NCBI GenBank assembly: GCA_949299185.1
Contig: CASFZR010000012.1
Location: 1 to 40,757, forward strand
DNA: 40,757 nucleotides
Direction of reading: 5' to 3'
Source: an uncultured Spirochaetales bacterium
GTDB taxonomy: Bacteria; Spirochaetota; Spirochaetia; Sphaerochaetales; Sphaerochaetaceae
Part shown: positions 1-7,343 of the stretch, one piece after another
Layout: the number at the start of each line of letters is the position of its first letter
How positions within the stretch are numbered: the first letter of the stretch is position 1
The notes under the pieces: model-generated
Seen by the model: the letters and a program-made list of their open reading frames with translations, nothing else
Told to the model about the DNA's origin: nothing
Databases searched by the model: none
Position numbers and translations under genes: made by a program

Positions 1-3000
1 ATGTGTAGATACCATCGCTGTAGCCAAGATAGCCTGGCTGACTGCTGTCCTTTATGTCCCAGCCATCATCCGAATGGACATCTGTGATATCAAGCTCGAC
101 GCCTGTCCCTCCATCAATGGAATTGTGAAGCATATATCTTGATGCACCCTTTACGGCTGGCCAGGTCAGCCTGACATAAGGCTGATACTTACCGCCTGAT
201 TCCACAGTCTCTGCAGTCAGTGAGGACGGAGCAACGAGAGAATATCCCAGATTTGCGTCTTCGGATTCGCCGAAGATGTTTTCAGTCGTTCTAAAGCCAT
301 TCTGATAAAGGGATTCATCACTCCCCTTTATTGATTGAACGCTATAGTAATAATCCTTGGATCCTATGATTGATGATTCATCGGTAAATGTCGTTCCTGT
401 AACCTGCTTTTCCACGAAGGAACCATCAATGACAAGATTACCCGATTCTTTTGTATATCGCTGGATATTATATGAAGTCGCATGGGGGTTATTATCCCAT
501 GTAATCCTGATTGCATCGATTAAGCCGCCCTTTGTTGCCTGTATATTCGCAGGAGGACCGAAAAGAGATCCTTCGGCTTCCTTTATGCTTGCAAGGAGAT
601 TTGCTTCTGCATCAGTATCAGTAGTTCCTTCTTTTACTGGAAGGACCTTATAGTAATACGTTGCAGATAATGGCTCAGGGTTAGCTTCCGAAGGGGTCAT
701 TGAAGCAATTGCCGTATCTTCAAAGTCAAGCTCACCGTTCATACCTGATGTAACGTTGATCTGACCATCAAGCTTGCTGAACCCCTCCTTTGAATTGGGA
801 TCGGACCGGTAAATGAGATAATGTCCAGTACCATTCACATGGTTCCATCTCAAGGTAATCGTATCAGGGCTCTCAGCTATTGTTGCCGTAAGATTCATGC
901 CTGCTATACCAAATACATTCCCCTGATCCACATCTGATTCTATATATGCATCAGAATCTGTCTTGATCTGCTCCTTATTATATGCACGGACCTTGAAGTC
1001 ATAGACCGTTCCATCGGTATCATCACCGGCTGATGGTATCTCACTAGAATTTGATGTAGAAGTCGACACCTTTTTCCAAGCATCATCGCCTTCCTCTAGT
1101 CCCTTCTGATATACCTCATATTCAATATTTTCCGATGTCTTACCCGCCCAGCTGAACGCTATCTTATTAGCATAATCACCATCGGTTGCAGAGAAGGATT
1201 CCGGCTTTGTCAGAACGCTACCATTAACCTGCTCTGGAAGATTCTGAGTCAATGGATCCATTTCTGATGATGTTCTGGTACATGATATCCTGTAGCTTGA
1301 TTCCTTATCTGTATCAAGCATCACATATCGCCGGCTTCCATCTTCCTTTACATCATTGAGAACAGAGCTTGCTCCATTGTCTATGGAAACAGAGAATGAA
1401 TATGTAGCATCAGAATCCTGTAAGGCACTCTCACTCATTTCCCAGGATAGCCTTACGACTCCAAGATAATCTGTGGTGGCAGTCAGGGATCCTTCCTTTA
1501 TGAATTCAGTATCGATCTTCGTTCCGAGAGAGACAAAATCATCTGTACCGGAATCTGAATTTTCGACGGTGAACGAATTGACCTCTTCGCCATTGAATAC
1601 CTGGATAAGGGTGAATCTGTATTCATGATAATCGCCATCGGCGTTTTCCAAGGTGAATTCATCGGAATTGCTGCCTGCGGCCACATCTCTTGATGAATAC
1701 GATGTCTGCCCTGTCAGCTGATCCCAATCGCTTATTGAGATTTTCCAGCTTACGCCCTCTTCAGCCTCAGGGGGATTATAATTCCAAGCTATCTTTATGA
1801 ATGCTGATTGTGAAGATTGTCCAGATACCGTGAATTTGACATCCTCTGGAACCCATAGCTTCCAGCCGGCATCCGAAACTACTTTCTCCCCATCATCGGT
1901 CCCCTCATATATCACTGCCCCATCAGCATTCTTGTAGCCATTGGTGATTCTATACTGATATCTTGTATTGGCCTCTACCGATGTATCAACCCACGTAAAC
2001 GATGTGCCATTTCCTGATACGCCAGCCGACTCATTATCTTCACCAAGCAGTATGACAGACCACTCGGATGTCCCGGATATGCATCTTTCGATCTTGAAGG
2101 CATTGGAAACATCGGTGAGATTGGCAGGCTTTCTTGGGGCAATCCATGTCACTTCAATTCCATCTGCAAGGGTTCCATGTGATGTCGCTACGCTAGTTAT
2201 CGGCTGAGGATTAAGCGTTGAATCCGTCAAAACCGGATAATCAATGCTATACGGAGTATTTATTACTGCGCTTTCCCCTTTTGCTCCTTCATACACATTC
2301 ATCTCAATGCGGAAATAAACAGTAGAATCAACTCCGAATGCATACTCATCAGTTGAAAGCGAGATCGAAAAATCCGTGATATCAGACTTAGCTGTCTCCC
2401 AGTCTGAGGATTGCGTAGGATCCCTGTACAATATTGAGAAGTCATATTCATAAAGGGATTTATCCTGCTCGAGTATAGAAAAGATATTAGGAACACTCCA
2501 ATAAAGCATTACCTCATTCGCATTGGCTATTCCAGAGATATCTATGCTGTTCCGGGATGTAAGTGTTCCGCCCTCTACGAACTCGCTTGGCTCTGAATAC
2601 AGCAGGCCCGAAGAAGAGGTTGCATCAGATGGGTTGCGAACAGCGATCACAGAGAATACATATCCCTTATTTCCTGATTGATTGAATGAATATTCAGTCG
2701 TTCCAGAAGAAAGGCTTTGCACAAGTGAAAAGCCTCTTTGCTGAAGATCCGAAATCGAGGATAGGGACTCTCCATCATCCTCTATCGTTCCATATTTCGT
2801 ATTCTCTATTCTCCATACCTGATAACTCGTTGCATTCTCAACAGGATCCCAGGAAACAGTAATCGTTCCTTCATAACCATTACTCGCCTTTACATTCTTT
2901 GGCGCATTGGGAGCCCCGTTTGGATTATATTCCTCCATTGGATCCATCGGAGGAGAGGCCGGACAGGATATGAAAACAGTAGCCGCGAAAACAGTAAGAA

Positions 3001-3034
3001 CGAAAAGGCAGATATATGTATGAAGCCGCTTCAT
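1..3034 (-). CDS. Large fibronectin type III repeat lipoprotein (3' end outside window)
   Basis: An open frame of 1011 codons runs from an ATG at 3034 past the left edge without a stop, so the protein is incomplete at its C-terminus. A GGAGG ribosome site lies 4-5 bases before the ATG. Residues 1-24 form a lipoprotein signal with a lipobox-like VFISC, Cys24 being the predicted lipidated residue. The rest reads as tandem fibronectin type III modules; at least nine strand-B tryptophan motifs are visible, for example VSWDPV, VRLSWEMS, ITLRWNHV, IRITWDNN and VRLTWPAV. Enzymatic motifs were not seen. The protein is probably exported and surface or periplasmic, perhaps binding glycans or partner proteins (inference). 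It follows the outer-membrane-type gene at 3215-4486. The region is visibly AT-richer than the housekeeping genes further right. Confidence 0.85.
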   Translation of the reverse strand, partial: MKRLHTYICLFVLTVFAATVFISCPASPPMDPMEEYNPNGAPNAPKNVKASNGYEGTITVSWDPVENATSYQVWRIENTKYGTIEDDGESLSSISDLQQRGFSLVQSLSSGTTEYSFNQSGNKGYVFSVIAVRNPSDATSSSGLLYSEPSEFVEGGTLTSRNSIDISGIANANEVMLYWSVPNIFSILEQDKSLYEYDFSILYRDPTQSSDWETAKSDITDFSISLSTDEYAFGVDSTVYFRIEMNVYEGAKGESAVINTPYSIDYPVLTDSTLNPQPITSVATSHGTLADGIEVTWIAPRKPANLTDVSNAFKIERCISGTSEWSVILLGEDNESAGVSGNGTSFTWVDTSVEANTRYQYRITNGYKNADGAVIYEGTDDGEKVVSDAGWKLWVPEDVKFTVSGQSSQSAFIKIAWNYNPPEAEEGVSWKISISDWDQLTGQTSYSSRDVAAGSNSDEFTLENADGDYHEYRFTLIQVFNGEEVNSFTVENSDSGTDDFVSLGTKIDTEFIKEGSLTATTDYLGVVRLSWEMSESALQDSDATYSFSVSIDNGASSVLNDVKEDGSRRYVMLDTDKESSYRISCTRTSSEMDPLTQNLPEQVNGSVLTKPESFSATDGDYANKIAFSWAGKTSENIEYEVYQKGLEEGDDAWKKVSTSTSNSSEIPSAGDDTDGTVYDFKVRAYNKEQIKTDSDAYIESDVDQGNVFGIAGMNLTATIAESPDTITLRWNHVNGTGHYLIYRSDPNSKEGFSKLDGQINVTSGMNGELDFEDTAIASMTPSEANPEPLSATYYYKVLPVKEGTTDTDAEANLLASIKEAEGSLFGPPANIQATKGGLIDAIRITWDNNPHATSYNIQRYTKESGNLVIDGSFVEKQVTGTTFTDESSIIGSKDYYYSVQSIKGSDESLYQNGFRTTENIFGESEDANLGYSLVAPSSLTAETVESGGKYQPYVRLTWPAVKGASRYMLHNSIDGGTGVELDITDVHSDDGWDIKDSSQPGYLGYSDGIYT

Positions 3035-3076
3035 GCAACCTCCGTAAAGTCAAGTAAATAAACACTGTGTTGGAAG

Positions 3077-3110
3077 AAAAAAGACACTTCCATCAACTTT
3101 GTTGGAAAGT
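3077..3110 (-). terminator. Weak intrinsic terminator or attenuator
   Basis: Read on the minus strand, an imperfect AT-rich stem (3103-3110 with 3086-3092, one bulge) is followed by six T residues at 3082-3077. It lies between the outer-membrane-type gene and the fibronectin lipoprotein, inside the latter's 5' leader, so it could end the upstream transcript or attenuate the downstream one. The stem is short and the call is tentative. Confidence 0.35.
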
Positions 3111-3129
3111 ATCATAGATAACACATAAT

Positions 3130-3173
3130 AGCAAGTTATCGAACAAAAAACTGTATTTCTGTTCGATAACTCC
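3130..3173. repeat. Palindromic element, copy 1
   Basis: The 12-base arms AGTTATCGAACA (3134-3145) and TGTTCGATAACT (3160-3171) are perfect complements around a 14-base loop. Twenty bases on one side (3130-3149) and TGTTCGATAACTCC on the other recur in the same orientation at 6262-6305. This copy lies 100-137 bases upstream of the fibronectin lipoprotein start. It could be an operator, a transcript hairpin or a small dispersed repeat. No T-run follows it, which argues against a simple terminator. Confidence 0.75.
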
Positions 3174-3214
3174 GGAACATAATCAGGAAAATGTCTAAAA
3201 ACATCCAAAAATTC

Positions 3215-4486
3215 TCATATCCTGCAGCCAACCTTGAAGCCAAAGGCAAGCCTGTCGAGGCGAGATGAAAGCTCGATATCAAGATCATTCCATTCCAGAC
3301 CTACCCGAAGGCTCCTATACTCTACCCTCGCACTTACCGTCATCTCCTTATTGATATCATAGCCAAAGTACAGCTTAGGAATGATCCAGGGATCATAGAT
3401 GTAGTTATCAAGGGAACAGGCCCAGACTACCTGTGAGACGGCATCGCTCAGCTCGACTCCAAGATGATAAGGCCCCAGATCGTAAAGGACAGAGAATGAC
3501 AGGTCAGGAGGTGTCAGGTAGAGGTTCCTGTCATAGTGAAGCCTAAAGCCATTCATTATATCCTCAGCAGTGAAGTACCAGTATGTACGGAAAGCCGGAA
3601 TATCCCTGAGATCGACCATGAAGGCAAGCTCCTCATTCATACGGTACATGACGCCGAGATTGAATCCAAGGCCGAAGCCTGCGTTATATCGGTTGGATGC
3701 CAGTGCCCCGATCACGTCCCCGTTCAAGCGCGCAGAGAGATAATCTCCATTGGTAAGGGAAGTATCGAAGAAAAATCTTGGGGACAAGGAGAATCCAACG
3801 GAGAGCCTATCCTCTATGATATACTCCGCATATCCTATATCGGCACCGGCGGAGATATACAGCTCATTACCATAGTACTTGTTCGCATACCCGTAGCTAT
3901 ACTGGTCCAGAAGATCGTCTGCCCCATTGAAGCCAAGATCAACGATCCACTTCAGGCCAAAGCCCTCCTTTATCGCTCCCCAGCTGAAATCCATGAGGAT
4001 GTCAAAGTCATTCGGAAGATAGCCGTGGGGAAGCAATGCCGGATCGATAGAGAGGAGCGCCGCCAAGGCAAGGGCCTTGTCATTATCGGGAAGGGCATCA
4101 AATCCACCTCCATCAGCAAAATACTCCCTTACGAAGTATGCCGTCTCGGCATCTGTATGCCCAGCTGTTGGGAAGTTTCTATCAAAATCAAAGGCTGCCG
4201 CGATGCTCTCATAGTTGGAAGCTATGAATTCGTCGCTCAGGCCCTGCATAGCCTCGTCAAGATGGCTCATGCCATCCTTCAATGCGTTAACAGGATCTGC
4301 AAGGAACATGATGCCATTCACCGCAGACGACGCATCAAGGCTCATTGAGAAGTTCGATTCCTCCTCCATCTCAATAAGCCTTGCAGGACTGCGGAAGGTA
4401 TCAGAGGTAAAGGAGACAGATGGTATAGCAGCATATAAGAATGATGAAAATAATATAAAAATAGATGTAAATATATATTTTTTCAT
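3215..4486 (-). CDS. Exported outer-membrane-type protein, possible beta-barrel
   Basis: The 423-residue product begins with a typical signal peptide ending near FLYA-A (about residues 1-19). After an acidic, helical-looking stretch, the C-terminal half is a run of alternating, aromatic-rich strands (for example LSVGFSLSPRFFF, AGFGLGFNLGVMYRM, YHLGVELSDAV, RLAFGFKVGCRI), the pattern of an outer-membrane barrel. I do not recognise a named family. Its start overlaps the stop of the upstream lipoprotein gene by four bases (ATGA), so the two are almost certainly co-translated. A lipoprotein coupled to a barrel suggests a surface complex or transport pair, which is an inference. A periplasmic or lipid-binding role is the alternative. 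Confidence 0.75.
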   Translation of the reverse strand: MKKYIFTSIFILFSSFLYAAIPSVSFTSDTFRSPARLIEMEEESNFSMSLDASSAVNGIMFLADPVNALKDGMSHLDEAMQGLSDEFIASNYESIAAAFDFDRNFPTAGHTDAETAYFVREYFADGGGFDALPDNDKALALAALLSIDPALLPHGYLPNDFDILMDFSWGAIKEGFGLKWIVDLGFNGADDLLDQYSYGYANKYYGNELYISAGADIGYAEYIIEDRLSVGFSLSPRFFFDTSLTNGDYLSARLNGDVIGALASNRYNAGFGLGFNLGVMYRMNEELAFMVDLRDIPAFRTYWYFTAEDIMNGFRLHYDRNLYLTPPDLSFSVLYDLGPYHLGVELSDAVSQVVWACSLDNYIYDPWIIPKLYFGYDINKEMTVSARVEYRSLRVGLEWNDLDIELSSRLDRLAFGFKVGCRI

Positions 4487-6210
4487 ATTGTCTTACCATT
4501 GAAAGATATCAAACCGAATGACCATTTGTCTGATAATCCATCACTTTGCCAATTCGGATTCGTATACATGCTGCTTGCCGCCATGCCCGTACCTTCATTT
4601 CTGAATATGATTCTTACATTTAAATCCTTATCCTCAGTCATATCGAATGAAGTCATGGTTTTTGTTGAAATTCCCATTGTTGCCTCGGTATCAACAATCG
4701 TTTTTACAAAGTCATCATCATTCTCGACATTGTTGATTTTCCAGCTATTTATTGCAGAAGATCCAATTAGTGCCCCTAGGCCATCGACCCAGTGCTCGTA
4801 GTTCCATTTATAAGCAGCATTTGCCGTTACATACGCTTCTTCTGGATTCTTGAAGTTTACGGTTATTCCTTTCAACTCATCCAACGGCTTATCGATCAGA
4901 GGACATATCTGGTATTCCTTATCACCGTCTATCGCATAGATGTAATACTTATATCTTGGAGACTCTGTCGCCTTATCTACTCGGATAGTGAATGTCCTTT
5001 TCTCATCGCCTTCCGGCGCAGTCCATCTATACATTCCTTCGAAGCTTCCGGTCGTGACTGTATCAAGAGGGATATCCACGGAGGCAAGGCCGGATGTGAC
5101 GGTGATCGTCGGGGCATCGTATTCAGTAAGGCTTTCCAGCCCGGATATCACTGCAGTTGCCGTGTTGCCGGATATCGTGATATCCACACCATCCCCGATG
5201 CTTGATGATCCGCTCAGGCCAGCTACGTCGGAAGAGACCTGGAAGCTGACCATATGATGCTGCCTGCCTGTCGTCGTCCTTGAGATTTCCGGTACAGAGG
5301 AGTAATAGGCGAACTCCTCAGACTGAGCGGCATTGCCATTCCCATCCTCTGCGAATATCTGGAATGTCCCTATATCAAATGAAGGAAAGATCGATGCGGG
5401 GAATGTATGGGTCTCTCCTGATACGCTCTTCTCCTTTATGGTGATATCCGGCTCCCCTGCCTTGACAAGCCTGATGGACGTGAATCCTTCAGGAATGCCT
5501 GCGACCTCTATATCCCTCGTAGCCTCATCGATATCCACTGTGATGGCAGCATACTGCCCTATCATGACCTCTGCAGTCAGGGGACCGTAGTCCGCATCTT
5601 CCCTGTACTTATGGTAAATAGTCGCGGAATAGGACTTAGCCGGATCAAGGCCTGAGATGCTGATGGCAGATGCCGATGATGTGATATCCTTCCCCTCTAT
5701 CGTGATTCTGTACTGCATGTCTGGCTCAGGAGCGTCGATGATGGTTATGACAGCCTCGGTCTCATTCCTTTCCGTCACCTCTGCCTTAGGAGCTATGGTG
5801 CTTATCTCAGGACGAACATATGGCGCGCTTATCGTGAAAAGCTCCGTCCATGCATCAGGGGAAAGGGATGATGAGGCAAAGAATCTCAATGAGACAGATG
5901 ATGATTGTCCGATGCTTCCATCCGGAAGCTCTTCATATGCCTTGTATGTGCCATCCTCTAGGATCGGTGAGAGCCGGATCTTCTCCTCGCTGCCATCCAG
6001 GGATATCGCATAGGTCCTTGCCCCGGAGACAGGCTTGAACGAGAGGCTGATGCCTCGCCTGTCATTGGATGCGGTCATATCGATCTCCTCTGCATCTGCT
6101 GCGATTGTCACATCTTCCTTTGGAATGGTCGTCTCCTCGATTGGAGAGCATGAGACCGTAAAGATAAGAAACAGGAAAAGCATTCCGAAAAAGGTTAATC
6201 TTCTATTCAT
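4483..6210 (-). CDS. Fibronectin-like repeat lipoprotein
   Basis: The start is placed at ATG 6210 because AAAGGA lies six bases upstream; an in-frame ATG at 6231 has no such site. The 575-residue product opens with MNRRLTFFG and a hydrophobic segment ending in TVSC, giving Cys21 as the probable lipidated residue. The body contains several beta-sandwich repeats of roughly 85-95 residues resembling fibronectin type III or Ig-like modules (for example near ISISGLDPAKSYSATIYHKY and AVISGLESLTEY). The last third, rich in Asn and Trp, looks like a separate domain. The gene is coupled to the downstream outer-membrane-type gene and preceded by the shared palindrome at 6262-6305. The function is not known. 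Confidence 0.8.
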   Translation of the reverse strand: MNRRLTFFGMLFLFLIFTVSCSPIEETTIPKEDVTIAADAEEIDMTASNDRRGISLSFKPVSGARTYAISLDGSEEKIRLSPILEDGTYKAYEELPDGSIGQSSSVSLRFFASSSLSPDAWTELFTISAPYVRPEISTIAPKAEVTERNETEAVITIIDAPEPDMQYRITIEGKDITSSASAISISGLDPAKSYSATIYHKYREDADYGPLTAEVMIGQYAAITVDIDEATRDIEVAGIPEGFTSIRLVKAGEPDITIKEKSVSGETHTFPASIFPSFDIGTFQIFAEDGNGNAAQSEEFAYYSSVPEISRTTTGRQHHMVSFQVSSDVAGLSGSSSIGDGVDITISGNTATAVISGLESLTEYDAPTITVTSGLASVDIPLDTVTTGSFEGMYRWTAPEGDEKRTFTIRVDKATESPRYKYYIYAIDGDKEYQICPLIDKPLDELKGITVNFKNPEEAYVTANAAYKWNYEHWVDGLGALIGSSAINSWKINNVENDDDFVKTIVDTEATMGISTKTMTSFDMTEDKDLNVRIIFRNEGTGMAASSMYTNPNWQSDGLSDKWSFGLISFNGKTI

Positions 6211-6261
6211 CGATATTCCTTTCCCACCCATTAAGGTACAGTAGCATAGAAAGCATGCAAA

Positions 6262-6305
6262 AGCAAGTTATCGAACAAAAAGCGGCAATTTTGTTCGATA
6301 ACTCC
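6262..6305. repeat. Palindromic element, copy 2
   Basis: A perfect 15-base inverted repeat (6266-6280 with 6289-6303) encloses the 8-base loop AGCGGCAA. It shares 20 bases on one side and TGTTCGATAACTCC on the other with the element at 3130-3173, in the same orientation. It lies in the divergent gap between the lipoprotein gene (start 6210, minus) and the secreted protein (start 6400, plus), so it could control either. The arms are conserved while the loop differs, which suggests the paired structure or the bound half-sites are what matter. Confidence 0.8.
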
Positions 6306-6399
6306 ATAATCACAGGCTTCAAATTATGTAAATTACGACAAAATGTTGGAATATAAATCTAGGCTTCCCATCAAGATAATCCATGATACCCTTATAGTC

Positions 6400-7239
6400 A
6401 TGAAGAAGCTCATAACTGTATCTTTGCTCTCTGCCATGATGGCCCTTCCGGCATCCGCCGAGTTCGTTCCGATCGTTCATGATGATGTGATCTACATACT
6501 TGATTCTGAGACAGGAGAGACTCCTGCGATGATAGTGGAAGGCGCGAGATTCGAGATCTTCGATACCAAGGAGTACATGGACTGGTTCCTGGACTTTCAG
6601 ATCCCAGACTGGCTCAAGGGAACATGGATGATAGACGACGAGGGCTACATCAGCTTCTCTGATGATGATATCGTTTCCAATGGAGAATCCTTCAAGCGCA
6701 GCGTCGCATCCTATCTCCTGGAGAATGGCGATTTTCAGACCATGCACAAGGTCGGAAGCCTGGTAACGGATGACGTATTCCTGCTTCAGGCAGACAGTAA
6801 TGACAAGCTATATTTCCTGAAGACGGTCAATCCCAATCTCATAGTCATGACATTCGATTATCCTTCATCGAGATATGAAAGCAATCTTCTGTTCAAGGCC
6901 GGCCATCCATATGGCTCTACCCTCTCCTTTCCCTCATGGATGCAGGGAGCATGGCAATCTGATGCAGGAGCCGACGTGATCATCACATCGGAAGACTTCC
7001 TTGTTGATGGCAATTCATTCGCAGAGGGTATCCTTCAGGAATCCCTCATGTGGGTTGATGGGCTTCCTTATCTTTCAGGCGATGCAAGCATCAGCGAGGA
7101 TGAGTCCGGGGCATATATTCGCTATTATGATCACACATTACATGTTGCAAGGATGGATGATCCGGATACGCTGCTGGTAAGCTCTGACATATATGACAAG
7201 GATATAATCCTTACGCGGATATCCCGCGCCCTCTGGTGA
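6400..7239 (+). CDS. Secreted protein with two copies of a WxxGxW module
   Basis: Starting at ATG 6400 the 279-residue product has a clean signal peptide, MKKLITVSLLSAMMALPASA, cleaved before EFV. An upstream in-frame start at 6343 would bury that signal, so it was not used. The mature protein contains an internal duplication: IPDWLKGTW followed by an FSDDDI..NGESF stretch, then FPSWMQGAW followed by ITSEDFLVDGNSF. Similar WxxGxW motifs occur in small lipocalin-like beta-barrels, but I do not recognise the family. No transmembrane segment follows the signal, so it should be periplasmic or secreted. The ribosome site is weak. It is transcribed away from the lipoprotein cluster and converges on ppdK. 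Confidence 0.75.
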   Translation: MKKLITVSLLSAMMALPASAEFVPIVHDDVIYILDSETGETPAMIVEGARFEIFDTKEYMDWFLDFQIPDWLKGTWMIDDEGYISFSDDDIVSNGESFKRSVASYLLENGDFQTMHKVGSLVTDDVFLLQADSNDKLYFLKTVNPNLIVMTFDYPSSRYESNLLFKAGHPYGSTLSFPSWMQGAWQSDAGADVIITSEDFLVDGNSFAEGILQESLMWVDGLPYLSGDASISEDESGAYIRYYDHTLHVARMDDPDTLLVSSDIYDKDIILTRISRALW

Positions 7240-7293
7240 TTGCGGTTCTTCTCAAGGAAGACTGCTAGCGGTGCATGTCGGAAGTGTCGAGAT

Positions 7294-7325
7294 AAAATAT
7301 CCGGACCGATTCCTCAGTCCGGATA
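7294..7325 (-). terminator. Intrinsic terminator of ppdK
   Basis: A perfect nine-base stem (TATCCGGAC at 7298-7306 with GTCCGGATA at 7317-7325) around a ten-base loop is followed on the minus strand by TTTTATC. It begins 19 bases past the ppdK stop. The plus-strand side lacks a T-run, so it serves ppdK rather than the converging gene. Confidence 0.7.
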
Positions 7326-7343
7326 CATGATCTCATCTATCGA

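Noticed and set aside
3536..4348. Open frame of 270 codons on the plus strand
   Set aside because: Antisense to the outer-membrane-type gene, without a signal, domain or ribosome site.
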